NCBI GenBank assembly: GCA_020736575.1
Contig: JAGPYM010000022.1
Location: 1-64,000, forward strand
Source of the DNA: Thelonectria olida
Lineage: Eukaryota; Ascomycota; Sordariomycetes; Hypocreales; Nectriaceae
Reading direction: 5' to 3'
DNA length: 64,000 nucleotides
The notes beneath the pieces were generated by a model that ran no database searches, was not told where the DNA came from, and was given only the letters and a program-made list of their open reading frames with translations. Position numbers and translations under genes: made by a program. Shown here one piece after another: positions 45,001 to 53,192 of the stretch (position 1 is the stretch's first letter; every line of letters begins with the position of its first letter).

Positions 45001-45806
45001 CGCGAGACGACCAGAACCCCTACACAGCCGAGCTGGGGGCGATAGCGATGGCATTGCGATGCATGCCTGACGGATTACGAAACCGAAGACTTACCATACT
45101 ATCAAGCGGCCAGTCAGCGCTGAAGGCGATCGCACGACCGCGACAACAATCGGGGCAGTGCGCCATCCGAGAAATCTACAACCACATCCGACGGCTAAGA
45201 AAAGGCAACAACAGTGTTAAAATGATCTGGGTACCGTCCCGGGATGACGCGTTCCCCTTGGGTCCCAAGTCGAAGAGACAGGCCCAGAGAGCAACTGAAT
45301 CGGGGCGCACGGCAGAGACACAGCCGTACCAAGCTCGATCGACGCGGACAAGACTGGCGAGAGAGCAGCTGCAACAGCACCAGACACTACCGGACAGAGT
45401 GGGCGGCTTCTCCAAGAGGGTCGACAAAGCGCTACCAGGAAAACACACAAAGGTGCTATACGACGGACTGAAGAGGCGCGAAGCAGACACGCTTTCACAG
45501 TTACGCACGGGAATGGCGAGGATCAACAGCTACCTGTCGAGGATCGGCGCGGTGGAATCAGACTTGTGTGATTGCGGACGGGCAACCGAGACGATGGAAC
45601 ATTTTCTCTTTCGTTGCAGCAAGTGGGATGCACAACGCGAAGGCATGCGGCGAATCGGACAAAGCGAGATGGGAAACCTCTCATTCTTTCTGGGAGGAAA
45701 GTCGGCGTTGGACGGACCGAGATGGTCACCTAACCTACAGGCGGTGCGAGCAACAATCAAATTCGCGATGGAGACGGGAAGGCTAGGGCCAAGGGAGGAG
45801 AATTGA
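42027..45806 (+). CDS. LINE copy C ORF2 (endonuclease-reverse transcriptase-RNase H)
   Basis: About 1259 residues from the ATG at 42027 (a second ATG lies at 42036); the frame is open further upstream, but that part is ORF1 in another frame. Domains: AP-type endonuclease at 1-240 (LQILQLNVG, LAGDFNRHDQLWGG at about 153, EHGSDHRAI at about 231), reverse transcriptase at about 450-740 ([41 protein letters not shown] at about 650, IAFVDDYSAW at about 684) and an RNase H-like fold at about 950-1080. A C-terminal CDCG...HFLFRC motif lies at about 1180. The enzyme nicks target DNA and reverse-transcribes the element RNA from the nick. The RNase H part lacks the usual first and third Asp (TSASDRGG, LSSGQSAL), see findings. 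The start overlaps the ORF1 stop by 11-20 nt in the +1 frame, suggesting reinitiation. Confidence 0.88.
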   Translation: MATMCTNLQILQLNVGKRDAVQLSMMNDGDLRDYAVLAVAEPYALNIDGAVVTTPNNHRNWTRFIPMKRHEMRWPIRSMLWIRRDLETEQVPIPSADLTGAIIRLPDRDVLVVSVYVEGSNENALRTAMEQLHRVMTGFRNSTGKRTDVILAGDFNRHDQLWGGDEVTGRRQGEADAIIDLMDEHGLLSLLPRGTKTWERGGAESTIDLVLASSELAEEMVHCGIHQTEHGSDHRAIQTEFDLTTPERTMSPRLLFKNAPWNAIKERVKDQLALLPWDGGVQTQTDRLMEAVLGAIHALVPRAKPSPYAKRWWTTDLTRLRKTYTYWRNLARAQRRAGHRQENLESQAKVASKEYHDSIRRQKKAHWDDFLADGANIWQAAKYLKPGGDMVGDKIPRLKRADGTTTQDKAEQAEELLRAFFPPLPATIEDEGPRPWRREVAMPDLTLEEVEEKVMAAKAWKAPGEDGLPAMVWKQLWPVVKERVMHLFRTSLNEGQLPNQWRSAKIIPLKKPDKGDYALAKAWRPISLLSTLGKVLEAVVADRISYVAETFGLLPTNHFGARKRRSAEQALLLFQEQVYKAWRNRKVVSLASFDIKGAYNGVFDDRLLQRLTARGIPKKLVQWVEAFCSNRTASIVVNDYTSEQRELPQAGLPQGSPLSPVLFLFFNADLVQSKIDSKGGSIAFVDDYSAWVTGPTAEANRDGIQAIIDRALAWGKRSGATFEHDKTAIVHFTRVAERTSEAPFMINGVEVKPKTTAKLLGVIMDTELRFKEHMAKAATKGLSAAMCLRRLRMLPPQAARQLFVATVAPAMDYASVVWSHARGERELKELNRAQKIGARAITGAFQTVAATIAEAEANIQTVRERHALAGMKLYLNMHTLPKKHPLATLKVSVSRRYISPMKRLALALGESGIGRMETIEAYAAPPWHPRVSLVCEVDRKAAIAAANSVEDITITTSASDRGGIVGMGGIISHKAAGQANRVVARYSVTLGSRDDQNPYTAELGAIAMALRCMPDGLRNRRLTILSSGQSALKAIARPRQQSGQCAIREIYNHIRRLRKGNNSVKMIWVPSRDDAFPLGPKSKRQAQRATESGRTAETQPYQARSTRTRLAREQLQQHQTLPDRVGGFSKRVDKALPGKHTKVLYDGLKRREADTLSQLRTGMARINSYLSRIGAVESDLCDCGRATETMEHFLFRCSKWDAQREGMRRIGQSEMGNLSFFLGGKSALDGPRWSPNLQAVRATIKFAMETGRLGPREEN

Positions 45807-46077
45807 ACATATTAACACCCAGAACTAGAAAATACTAACACAACACAGCCTCGTTTTGACAGACCATGCTTCAGCTGCTGAGGATAGGATGCTGAACACT
45901 TGGAGAAATCGGCCTTCAAGCAGGCCTGTCAGACAGACTCAAGCGAGGCTAGAAGAAAGCGATTTAAGAAGAGAGGGTGGGGCTTTATTTTGTGGTTAGG
46001 ATCAACACGGCGGAAGTGTAAATAGCATAGCGTCTTCCATGGCCCTATGAGATCTGTTCTCCCGGGCGTAATAAATC

Positions 46078-46092
46078 TACTACTACTACTAC
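46078..46092. repeat. (TAC)n tail of LINE copy C
   Basis: Five TAC units directly after the AATAAATC terminus. Confidence 0.85.
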
Positions 46093-46402
46093 CCTCAGAC
46101 GACTCGCACACCAACTGTTGAAGACGGTCATCCATGGCAGAACCTTAGAAGACTCATGACCTGACTCTGCATCAAGGCTCCCTCCGGAGGCTGTTCGGAG
46201 GCTAGTGGCTTCTCGCTTTCCGCAACGAGCATGCTGTGTGGAAACAGAAATCGATGCAGCGCTTCCCAATGGGCCCACTCACTCGGTGCACCCTACAAAT
46301 CCTGTCTTGAGCGAATGTACTTGATTTCTGGATAGAAAGGCCTGGCACTGAGCAAGTACACCCTAGGGCATCACCAGCGCGACTCCTGCTCTGAAGGCGT
46401 TT
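46093..46402. other. Short intergenic stretch upstream of the first SesA gene
   Basis: About 310 bp between the LINE tail and the start codon at 46403. No clear TATA box. The LINE insertion may have displaced upstream promoter sequence. Confidence 0.4.
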
Positions 46403-47044
46403 ATGATGTCGGGATTTGAGATCATCGGTTTAATCTCGGGTATTCTGACTATCCTCGAAACAGTCTCGACACTTCACAGGGCGGTCGAAAACGCTCATGG
46501 CCTGCCACCTGCGCTCCGCGAGGTAGCCCGACGGCTTCCGCTCGTCCAAGACACCCTCAAGTCCGCCGAGGGCCATATAAAGCAGAGCGGCGCGAATGAA
46601 AAGGCTTGCGCGGCCATCAAACCCATCGTTGAAGGCTGCAAGGAAAAGGCCGAACGCCTGAGGGACGTTCTCCAAGAAATGGCCCCCGAGACCGACGACT
46701 CGAGACTCCAGCGTGTCGGGCTGGCCATCCGCATGCTCGGCAAGAACCGCTGGGCTGAGGAACTGATGAAGGGCATGTTGGAAGACGCGCATCTCTTAGC
46801 AGGCAATAGAGCCATCAAGGCAGCGACCGAGGAGCAAGTGACCGAGCTACGCAGAGCTGTACAAGAACTCTCAGAAGTGTCACCGTCGGCGCCCGATGGC
46901 GGCAGATCACCGATGTTTGCCCATTACGGGACAGGCCACCAGTTTAATAACGCGGGCGATGGCACTCAGAAAACCAACACCGGAGACGGGAAGCAGTTCG
47001 TTGCACATACAATGACCTTTGGGCAGTCTTGGGAGGGAGCTTGA
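46403..47044 (+). CDS. SesA-domain effector with C-terminal sigma amyloid repeats (1)
   Basis: 213 residues, single exon; ATG at 46403 or 46406. Residues 1-150 match, from memory, the SesA-type N-terminal domain of fungal NLRs and their effectors: FEIIGLISGILTILETVSTL, LPPALREVARRLPLVQDTL, then a long helical region. Residues about 172-200 contain sigma-type amyloid repeats: HYGTGHQFNNAGDG, then TQKTNTGDGKQF, with the G-x-G-x-Q-x-N-N spacing, followed by a short aromatic tail. In sigma systems, described from Nectria haematococca, such a tail is converted to amyloid by a matching motif on an NLR, which activates the N-terminal domain. The NLR at 48536 carries the matching motif. The gene converges on a second effector at 47409. 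The cell-death role is inferred from the family. Confidence 0.82.
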   Translation: MMSGFEIIGLISGILTILETVSTLHRAVENAHGLPPALREVARRLPLVQDTLKSAEGHIKQSGANEKACAAIKPIVEGCKEKAERLRDVLQEMAPETDDSRLQRVGLAIRMLGKNRWAEELMKGMLEDAHLLAGNRAIKAATEEQVTELRRAVQELSEVSPSAPDGGRSPMFAHYGTGHQFNNAGDGTQKTNTGDGKQFVAHTMTFGQSWEGA

Positions 47045-47408
47045 AGCTAGGGCAAGTTGACTAGGTGGCATGTGGCAGGTTCGCGTTACCGTCGAGGTCT
47101 CCCGTTTTTAGGGTACCGATCGCGCCCCATACTCATGTCCGATCCGCGAGCAAGGCCCCTGGGGGTGCTAGACTAGGCGAGGGAACTTCGCACTTCAGAT
47201 ACTGTACCTAAATCACGATAATATGAAGCTCAACGTGGCGTAAAGAATTGTGCGCATCTAAAGTCTTGCTTAACAGCCCTGTTGACCTCCGGCCGTCCAT
47301 AGTCCGCCCCTGGATAAGCACGTCCTCCTGCCGCGTACATGGCCCATACCACCAGCTGTCATGGCCTTCCTGAGACGATAGTTTAACTAAGCTGGGTCCC
47401 GCTCGAGG
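47045..47408. other. Convergent spacer between the two SesA genes
   Basis: About 360 bp shared by the two 3' ends. No gene or repeat seen. Confidence 0.45.
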
Positions 47409-48026
47409 CTATCTCGAACCGAAGTGCATCGCATCGGCGTGATACTGACTCCCGGAGCCCGTGTTGTTATACTGAGTGCCCAACCCTGTGTTGTTGAGTT
47501 GGGGACCAGAGCCGTAATGGGAGAACTGGTTACCTCCCTCGTTAGGCATAGAAGGTTCTACCTGCGATAGCTTGGCGATCGCATTATGTAGTTCCTTGGC
47601 TTGTGCTTCGGTTACTTTCTTCACAGCACTATCCTCAGCGACAATAAGGGTCGTTTCCATTATCCGTACCATCAAAACCTCTACCGCAGCTTCCCTTCCG
47701 TGTTGCCGCACGACGGCAAAGTAGCGTGCTCGTCTCGACGTCTGCGGTTCAAGAGCTATTCGCTCGAACATGTCCTGCAAGAGCTCGACCTTGGTGCTGC
47801 ATTCCTCTAGCGAGCGCATCGCATCGTCGTTTCCGGCCAGATGGACGCTTTTGAGTTCGTCTTTGACAATCTCGAGAGTCTGTCTTACAAGGCCAGGTCG
47901 TTGGCCCGCTGCGTGAAAGGCCAGCGGGAGGTCCGTGTCGTCCTTCATGGTCTCATAGTTCTCTTCGACCTTTTTGAGCGCAGTGATCGCGCCTGGGATA
48001 GAGTCAACGATTGCGTTACCCATCAT
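47409..48026 (-). CDS. SesA-domain effector with C-terminal sigma amyloid repeats (2)
   Basis: 205 residues, single exon, on the minus strand. The N-terminal region follows the same pattern as the first effector (VDSIPGAITALKKVEENYE, LPLAFHAAGQRPGLVRQTL, ECSTKVELLQDMFERI) but is strongly diverged. The C-terminus has three sigma-type units: HYGSGPQLNNTGLG, TQYNNTGSG, SQYHADAMHFGSR. These are closer to the NLR motif (NYGSGTQSNNTGDG) than the rest of the protein is to effector 1. It is transcribed away from NLR1 across a 509-bp shared upstream region, so the two may be co-regulated. Function as an amyloid-activated death effector is inferred. An adaptor or competing decoy is an alternative. Confidence 0.8.
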   Translation of the reverse strand: MMGNAIVDSIPGAITALKKVEENYETMKDDTDLPLAFHAAGQRPGLVRQTLEIVKDELKSVHLAGNDDAMRSLEECSTKVELLQDMFERIALEPQTSRRARYFAVVRQHGREAAVEVLMVRIMETTLIVAEDSAVKKVTEAQAKELHNAIAKLSQVEPSMPNEGGNQFSHYGSGPQLNNTGLGTQYNNTGSGSQYHADAMHFGSR

Positions 48027-48535
48027 TGACCAAGAGCTGAGATTGAAGACTTGTGCGACTGATGGTGCTGATTGGGCACGAAGCTTGCGATAAAAGGAAG
48101 TTCCCGTGTCGACACCGACTCCTGGGCCAAAGAAGAATACGGTTTGTTCTTTTTGCGGCTCGCATTCCTAGTTTCTTCGACTTCGCCAAGTATCAACTCG
48201 GCCGCCCTCGATCTTGCTATTTCAATTATCCCGAGACGTCGCAGTGGCTGGTTTTCGACCAATAGGTCGCTTTGGAAATACGCCTCACCTGAAGCTGAGC
48301 TCACCCTGCCTTGACACGTGGCACTAGGCAATGGTTGATGCTCAAGGTCTAGCACGGCAGAAATTGGGGGAGCAACCTACAGAATCCGTCAACCCTGCGA
48401 GATGTCATGCCACAAGCTTCACTAGATATCTCGTTGAATTCAAGGCACAATCGCCTCAAGTCCACTGCCAACTGGCTTTGAGAACTTGCGGTTCCTCACG
48501 CGCTGTCGCGAGTGTCGAATTCTTTACCACCAGTC
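48027..48535. promoter_or_regulatory. Divergent upstream region of SesA effector 2 and NLR1
   Basis: 509 bp between the two divergent start codons. It holds no convincing coding sequence. An additional 5' exon of the NLR cannot be excluded. I could not identify specific operator sites. Confidence 0.4.
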
Positions 48536-51500
48536 ATGCCACTTGGCCGAAACGTCGAGAGACAGAATGCGGTTGCTATGGGCCAGCCTCTCAATTATGG
48601 CTCCGGTACGCAGAGCAACAACACAGGAGACGGAGCTCAAAATGTCAATTATGGGGGGGGGTCTCAATACAATGCGCAGAATCAGTACTTTGGTAGGGAA
48701 TGGTGCCTTGTTAACGGCTTGTGACTCGCACAGCAACAGAGTCGAGCTAATGTCTTGTCTTGAAATTCCAAGCTGTATCGAATCCCGATCCACGGCAAGA
48801 TTGCTCAAAATCGCTTGCCTTTACTGCGATGAATGATCGACCAAACGACATCGACGGCGCCGTCGAGGGGACGTGCGAGTGGCTGCTTCGCCACGAGACA
48901 TACAGAGACTGGACCCTTCAACATCGAGGCTTGCTCTGGATCAAAGGCAAGCCGGGCTCCGGGAAGTCGACACTACTAAAGCATGTGCTCCGAAGGGTTG
49001 AAACACGGCCGAGCATCCGAGACGAAGCCGTTGTTCTCTCGTTCTTCTTCCACGGCCGAGGCGGTGAACTGCAGAGAACGCCGCTCGGACTCTTCAGATC
49101 GGTTCTTCATCAGCTCCTCAACCGGGTGCCCGACGCACTGTCGCACCTCATCGACACGTTCCAAGAACGACAGTATACCATTGGCAAGGCAGGCGAGGAG
49201 TGGCAGTGGCATGTGAGCGAGCTGCGGGGCTTTTTCGAGTCGTCGCTGCCGAAGGTCTTGGAGAGATGGTCACTCTGGCTCTTTATCGACGCCATGGACG
49301 AGTGTGGCGAAGAAAATGCAATCAGCCTAGTCAATGATTTCAAGCGGTTAATCAAGAAGCTCCCACCCACCACTTCTCAATTTAGGATTTGCTTTTCATG
49401 CCGTCATTATCCTATTTTAGAGCTCGATTACGGGTCGGCGATATGTCTGGAGTATGAGAATGGGGGCGATATTGCTACTTTTGTGCAAGCCCAGTTTTCT
49501 ACATCTCGCATCAAACCTGCATCCACGATTGCGGACACAATTACGCGTCAAGCGTCGGGCGTCTTCATGTGGGCGCGCCTCGTCGTGAAGCGCGTTCTGG
49601 CACTCGAACGTCATGGGGAAGGCCTCAAGAAGATCCAGTCGGAAATCCAGCGTATCCCTCCAGACTTGGATGCTTTATACGATGATCTTATCCAGAGCAT
49701 GGAACCGAGGGCGACATCCCGAAAACTAATTCAATTGATCTGCTTGTCTACAAAGCCGCTGTCAATAGATGAGTTACGATGGGCCATGGCCATCGACCCC
49801 GAATGCTCGCATAGCTCACTACAGCAATGGCAGCAGTCGGAAGATTACACATGGGACAACGAGACGATGGAGAGGAGGATCAAAACGCTCAGCTGTGGCC
49901 TTGCCGAGACGGTACGGTCGTACAGGTCGCAGATTGTGCAGTTTATCCACCAGTCGGTCAAGGACTTTTTCGTTGGAAAAGGTTTGGCGGCTCTGTTGAC
50001 CCTGGACGGCAACCTGGTTCCAAGCGACATGGCAGTCGGACTCGCGCATTACAGCCTATCCAGGATCTGCATCCGCTACTTAACAATGGAAGAGATCGCT
50101 CGGTCGACATGCCAGGGTCGGGGTGTACTAGAATCCGAGTTCCCTCTGCTACACTATGCTACAACGTCGTGGGTGTCTCATGCAAGACAAAGTCAGACCA
50201 ACGGAATATGTCAAGAGGACCTATTAGAGTACTTCGGCTGGCCATCAGAACGTCTTTTCCAAATATGGGTACGCGTTTACCGGCAAATAAACATTTCCTC
50301 TTACGATGGCCCATCGGAAGGAACTAAGCTGGTACATATAGTGTCGAGGTATCGGTTAATGGGACCGTTCCAAGTTATCTTACAGAAGGCACCGCAATTT
50401 GGGGTTGATATTGATGGTAGAGATGGAGATGGGCGGACGCCACTTTCGTGGGCAGCACGGGACGGGCACGAGGCCATCGTTAAGCTGCTTCTCGCCACGG
50501 GCACAATCAATGTCGACGTGAGAGATAAGTCTGGTCAGACGCCGCTATGGTGGGCAGTATGGAACGGGCACGGGGCCGTCGTCAAGCTGCTTCTCGACAC
50601 GGGCAGAGTCAATGTCGATGTGAGAGGCAGGTATGATCAGACGCCGCTATCGTCGGCAGCACGGAACGGGCACGAGGCTGTCGTCAGGCTGCTTCTCGCC
50701 ACGGATAGAGTCGATGTTAACGCAAGAGATAAATATGGTTGGACACCCCTATGGTGGGCAGCACGGTACGGGCATGAGGCTATCGTTAAGCTGCTTCTGG
50801 CCACGGACAGAGTCAATGTCGACGTGAGAGACCAGTATCATGGCCAGACGCCGCTATTATGGGCAGCAGGGAACGGGCACGAGGCCATTGTCAGACTGCT
50901 TCTCGCCACGGACAGAGTCAATGTCGACGTGAGAGACCAGTATCATGGCCAGACGCCGCTATTATGGGCAGCAGGGAACGGGCACGAGGCCATTGTCAGG
51001 CTGCTTCTCGATACGGGCAGAGTCAATGTCGATACGAGAGACGAAAATGGTCTGACGCCGCTATGGTGGGCAGGAGGGATCGGGCATGAGGCCGTCGTCA
51101 GGCTGCTTCTCGCCACGGATAGAGTCGATGTCGACGCGAGAGACGAAAATGGTCGGACGCCGCTATGGTGGGCAGCAGGGTACGGGCACGAGGCAGTGGT
51201 CAAGCTGCTTCTCGATACGGGTAGAGTCGATGTCGACGCGAGAGACGAAAATGGTCAGACGCCGCTATCGTGGGCAGCAGAGAAGGGGCGCGATGCCGTC
51301 GTTAAGCTGCTTCTCGCCACGGGCAGAGTCGATGTCGACGCGAGAGATAAGGGTTATCAGACGCCGCTATGGTGGGCAGCACGGAACGGGAACGAGGCCG
51401 TCGTCAGGCTGCTCCTCGACACGGGCAAAGTCGATGTCGATGCGAGAGACCAGCATCATGGTCAGACGCCGCTATGGTGGGCAGTAGGGATCGGGCATGA

Positions 51501-52152
51501 GGCCCTCGTTAGACTGCTTCTCGCCACGGATAGAGTCGATGTCGACGCAAGAGATAAAAATGGTTGGACACCCCTATGGTGGGCAGTAGGGATCGGGCAT
51601 CAGGCTGTCATCAGGCTGCTTCTCGATACGGGTAGAGTCGACGTCGACGCGAGAGACAAAAATGGTCGGACGCCGCTATGGTGGGCAGCAGGGATCGGGC
51701 GTGAGGCCGTGGTCAAGCTGCTTCTCGACACGGGCAGAGTCAATGTCGATGCGAGAGATAGAAAAGGTCGGACGCCGCTATGGTGGGCAGCAAGGAACGG
51801 GAACGAGGCCGTCGTCAGGCTGCTTCTCGCCACGGACAAAGTCGATATCGACGCGAGAGACCAGCATCATGGTCAGACGCCGCTATTATGGGCAGCAGGG
51901 AACGGGCATCAGGCCGTCGTCAGACTGCTTCTTGCCACAGGTAGAGTCGATGTCGATACGAGAGACGAAAATGGTCGGACGCCGCTATGGTGGGCAGCAG
52001 GGTACGGGCACGAGGCAGTGGTCAAGCTGCTTCTCGATACGGGCAGAGTCGATGTCGATGCGAGAGACCAGTATTATAGTCAGACGCCGCTATGGTGGGC
52101 AGCACGGAACGGGCACGAGGCCATCGTCAAGCTGCTACAATCGCGTCCTTAA
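48536..52152 (+). CDS. NLR1: sigma motif, NACHT, 17 ankyrin repeats
   Basis: Exon 1 is 48536-48692 and exon 2 is 48773-52152; the 80-bp intron has donor GTAGGG, a GCTAATG branch-like site and acceptor CCAAG, giving 1178 residues. Exon 1 encodes sigma amyloid repeats: NYGSGTQSNNTGDG, AQNVNYGGGSQYNAQNQYF. Then come the pre-NACHT segment (CSKSLAFTAMNDR), Walker A GKPGSGKST at about 111 and Walker B LWLFIDAMDEC at about 220, and a winged-helix-like region. From about 600 to the end there are 17 ankyrin repeats with near-uniform WWAARNGHEAVVKLLLDTGR units. This is a fungal NOD-like receptor: ligand sensing by the repeats should trigger NACHT oligomerisation and clustering of the sigma motif. It lies next to two SesA effectors with matching tails. 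The weakest point is the intron: the donor and acceptor are acceptable but not strong. Confidence 0.85.
50404..52149 (+). repeat. Ankyrin-coding tandem array (about 102-bp units, 17 copies)
   Basis: The DNA repeats nearly perfectly every 99-105 bp; some units carry a 3-nt extra codon (DQYHG or DQHHG types). Adjacent units 5 and 6 are almost identical at the DNA level, and units 8 and 16 share the same ENGRTPLWWAAGYGHEAVVK core. Confidence 0.9.
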
Positions 52153-53192
52153 CCTCCACCCCATTCACCATTCGCTTCACGCGTTTTCTTATATACTCCC
52201 TGTAGGCGGTAAATAAAAGGCCGTAGAATGCGAGAAATTTGCTTACAAATGTGATGGCTCTATTATGAAATTGGGTTGTGACTTGCGGTGAGAAGGTGGC
52301 GTGCTTATAGCTTGCGTATGCCTCCGTGTGTGATACCGCACATTGGGGTTGACCGCAGCGAGTATGTTGTTGCGGATTTCGGCCTTTCTTCTGTCCGCGG
52401 CGTTCTTAGCCGGTAGAGATTGCCCAGAATCACGGCGTACGCGGAGCATCTTGACGTTGATGAAGGTCTACCTGAAATTTGGTAAATTGGGTGTGTTTTT
52501 GCGGTGTGGTCGGTGGAGGAAGATCGGGGTTTACAATTCTATAGATGGACTCAAACTCGTCTAATTGCAGTTCCCGTACGAAATACCACAAGCTTCCTTT
52601 AAGAAACAAATCACAGACGTGTTGGCGGTCCTCGCAAATACTATTGCCCTATACCCTTCGTGTTTCATAGCAGCCTTTTGACCCTATTGCGGTCTTCGTT
52701 CCCAGGGAGCTCCGATATCCCGGATACCTCATTCCCCGCTAGCTCCTGGATATAACTGCCGTCGTCTCCCTGCCCCAAAGCCATAGTCGCCCAATCCTCG
52801 ACCGCTTGCCGTCGCTTCTTTCCCGACCAGTGCCGAAACCGCGACCCCGTGGGTAGCCAGAGTGATCGCGGCGGCGTTGACTCGACAATGTCGTTGATGG
52901 CGCTTCGTAGCGCTAAGAAGCAATCATTCTGAGCCTGGTTGTTCTTTCCGTCAGCCCAGGAGCGTGGTTGATATAGGTGTCGTGACGGAACTTGATCTCC
53001 CCAGCGAGGGATTCCAATCAGTTTGGTGATTATGGCTCTCAGCCACAAGCTTGACCAACCATGGTCACGTGGGTTAGGACCTGCAGCTGACGACTCTGCC
53101 TTGCTGACCCCGCACGACTGGTAGTGATGACAGACAAGTAGGCCACCACATCTACAACAACCCTAGGAGCACGACGGTACTATCCTATTCCA
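52153..53192. other. Intergenic stretch between the two NLR genes
   Basis: A 127-codon minus-strand frame at 52665-53048 (IPRWGDQVPSRHLYQPRSW, RSLWLPTGSRFRHWSG) is protein-like but matches no family I know. It might be a small gene or a relic. The rest has no frame of note. The last 100 bp are the leader of NLR2. Confidence 0.35.

Larger units (their letters stand above)
40423..46092 (+). mobile_element. Tad-like LINE copy C, structurally complete
   Basis: The element starts with four ACACTCTTT units at 40423-40458, has ORF1 (40505-42046) and ORF2 (from 42027 to 45806) both open, a 3' UTR, the conserved CCCGGGCGTAATAAAT terminus and a (TAC)n tail. It is 5.67 kb, in the usual range for fungal Tad-type LINEs. 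It is the only copy here that could be autonomous. Target-site duplications were not identified. Confidence 0.88.

Noticed and set aside
48331..48535. Plus-strand frame at 48331 as the NLR1 first exon
   Set aside because: It is in a different frame from the sigma repeats and shows no family motif; the ATG at 48536 gives a compact exon starting just before them.
50943..51839. Antisense and +1 frames over the ankyrin array
   Set aside because: Periodic translations of the same repeat in other frames, with no domain.
50404..52149. Regular direct repeats resembling a CRISPR-like or minisatellite array
   Set aside because: They are in-frame coding units of an ankyrin domain (99-105 bp period) within one long open frame; the genome is eukaryotic.
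52665..53048. 127-codon minus-strand frame as a third small effector gene
   Set aside because: No sigma repeats, no recognised domain and no clear promoter; kept only as a remark in the intergenic entry.
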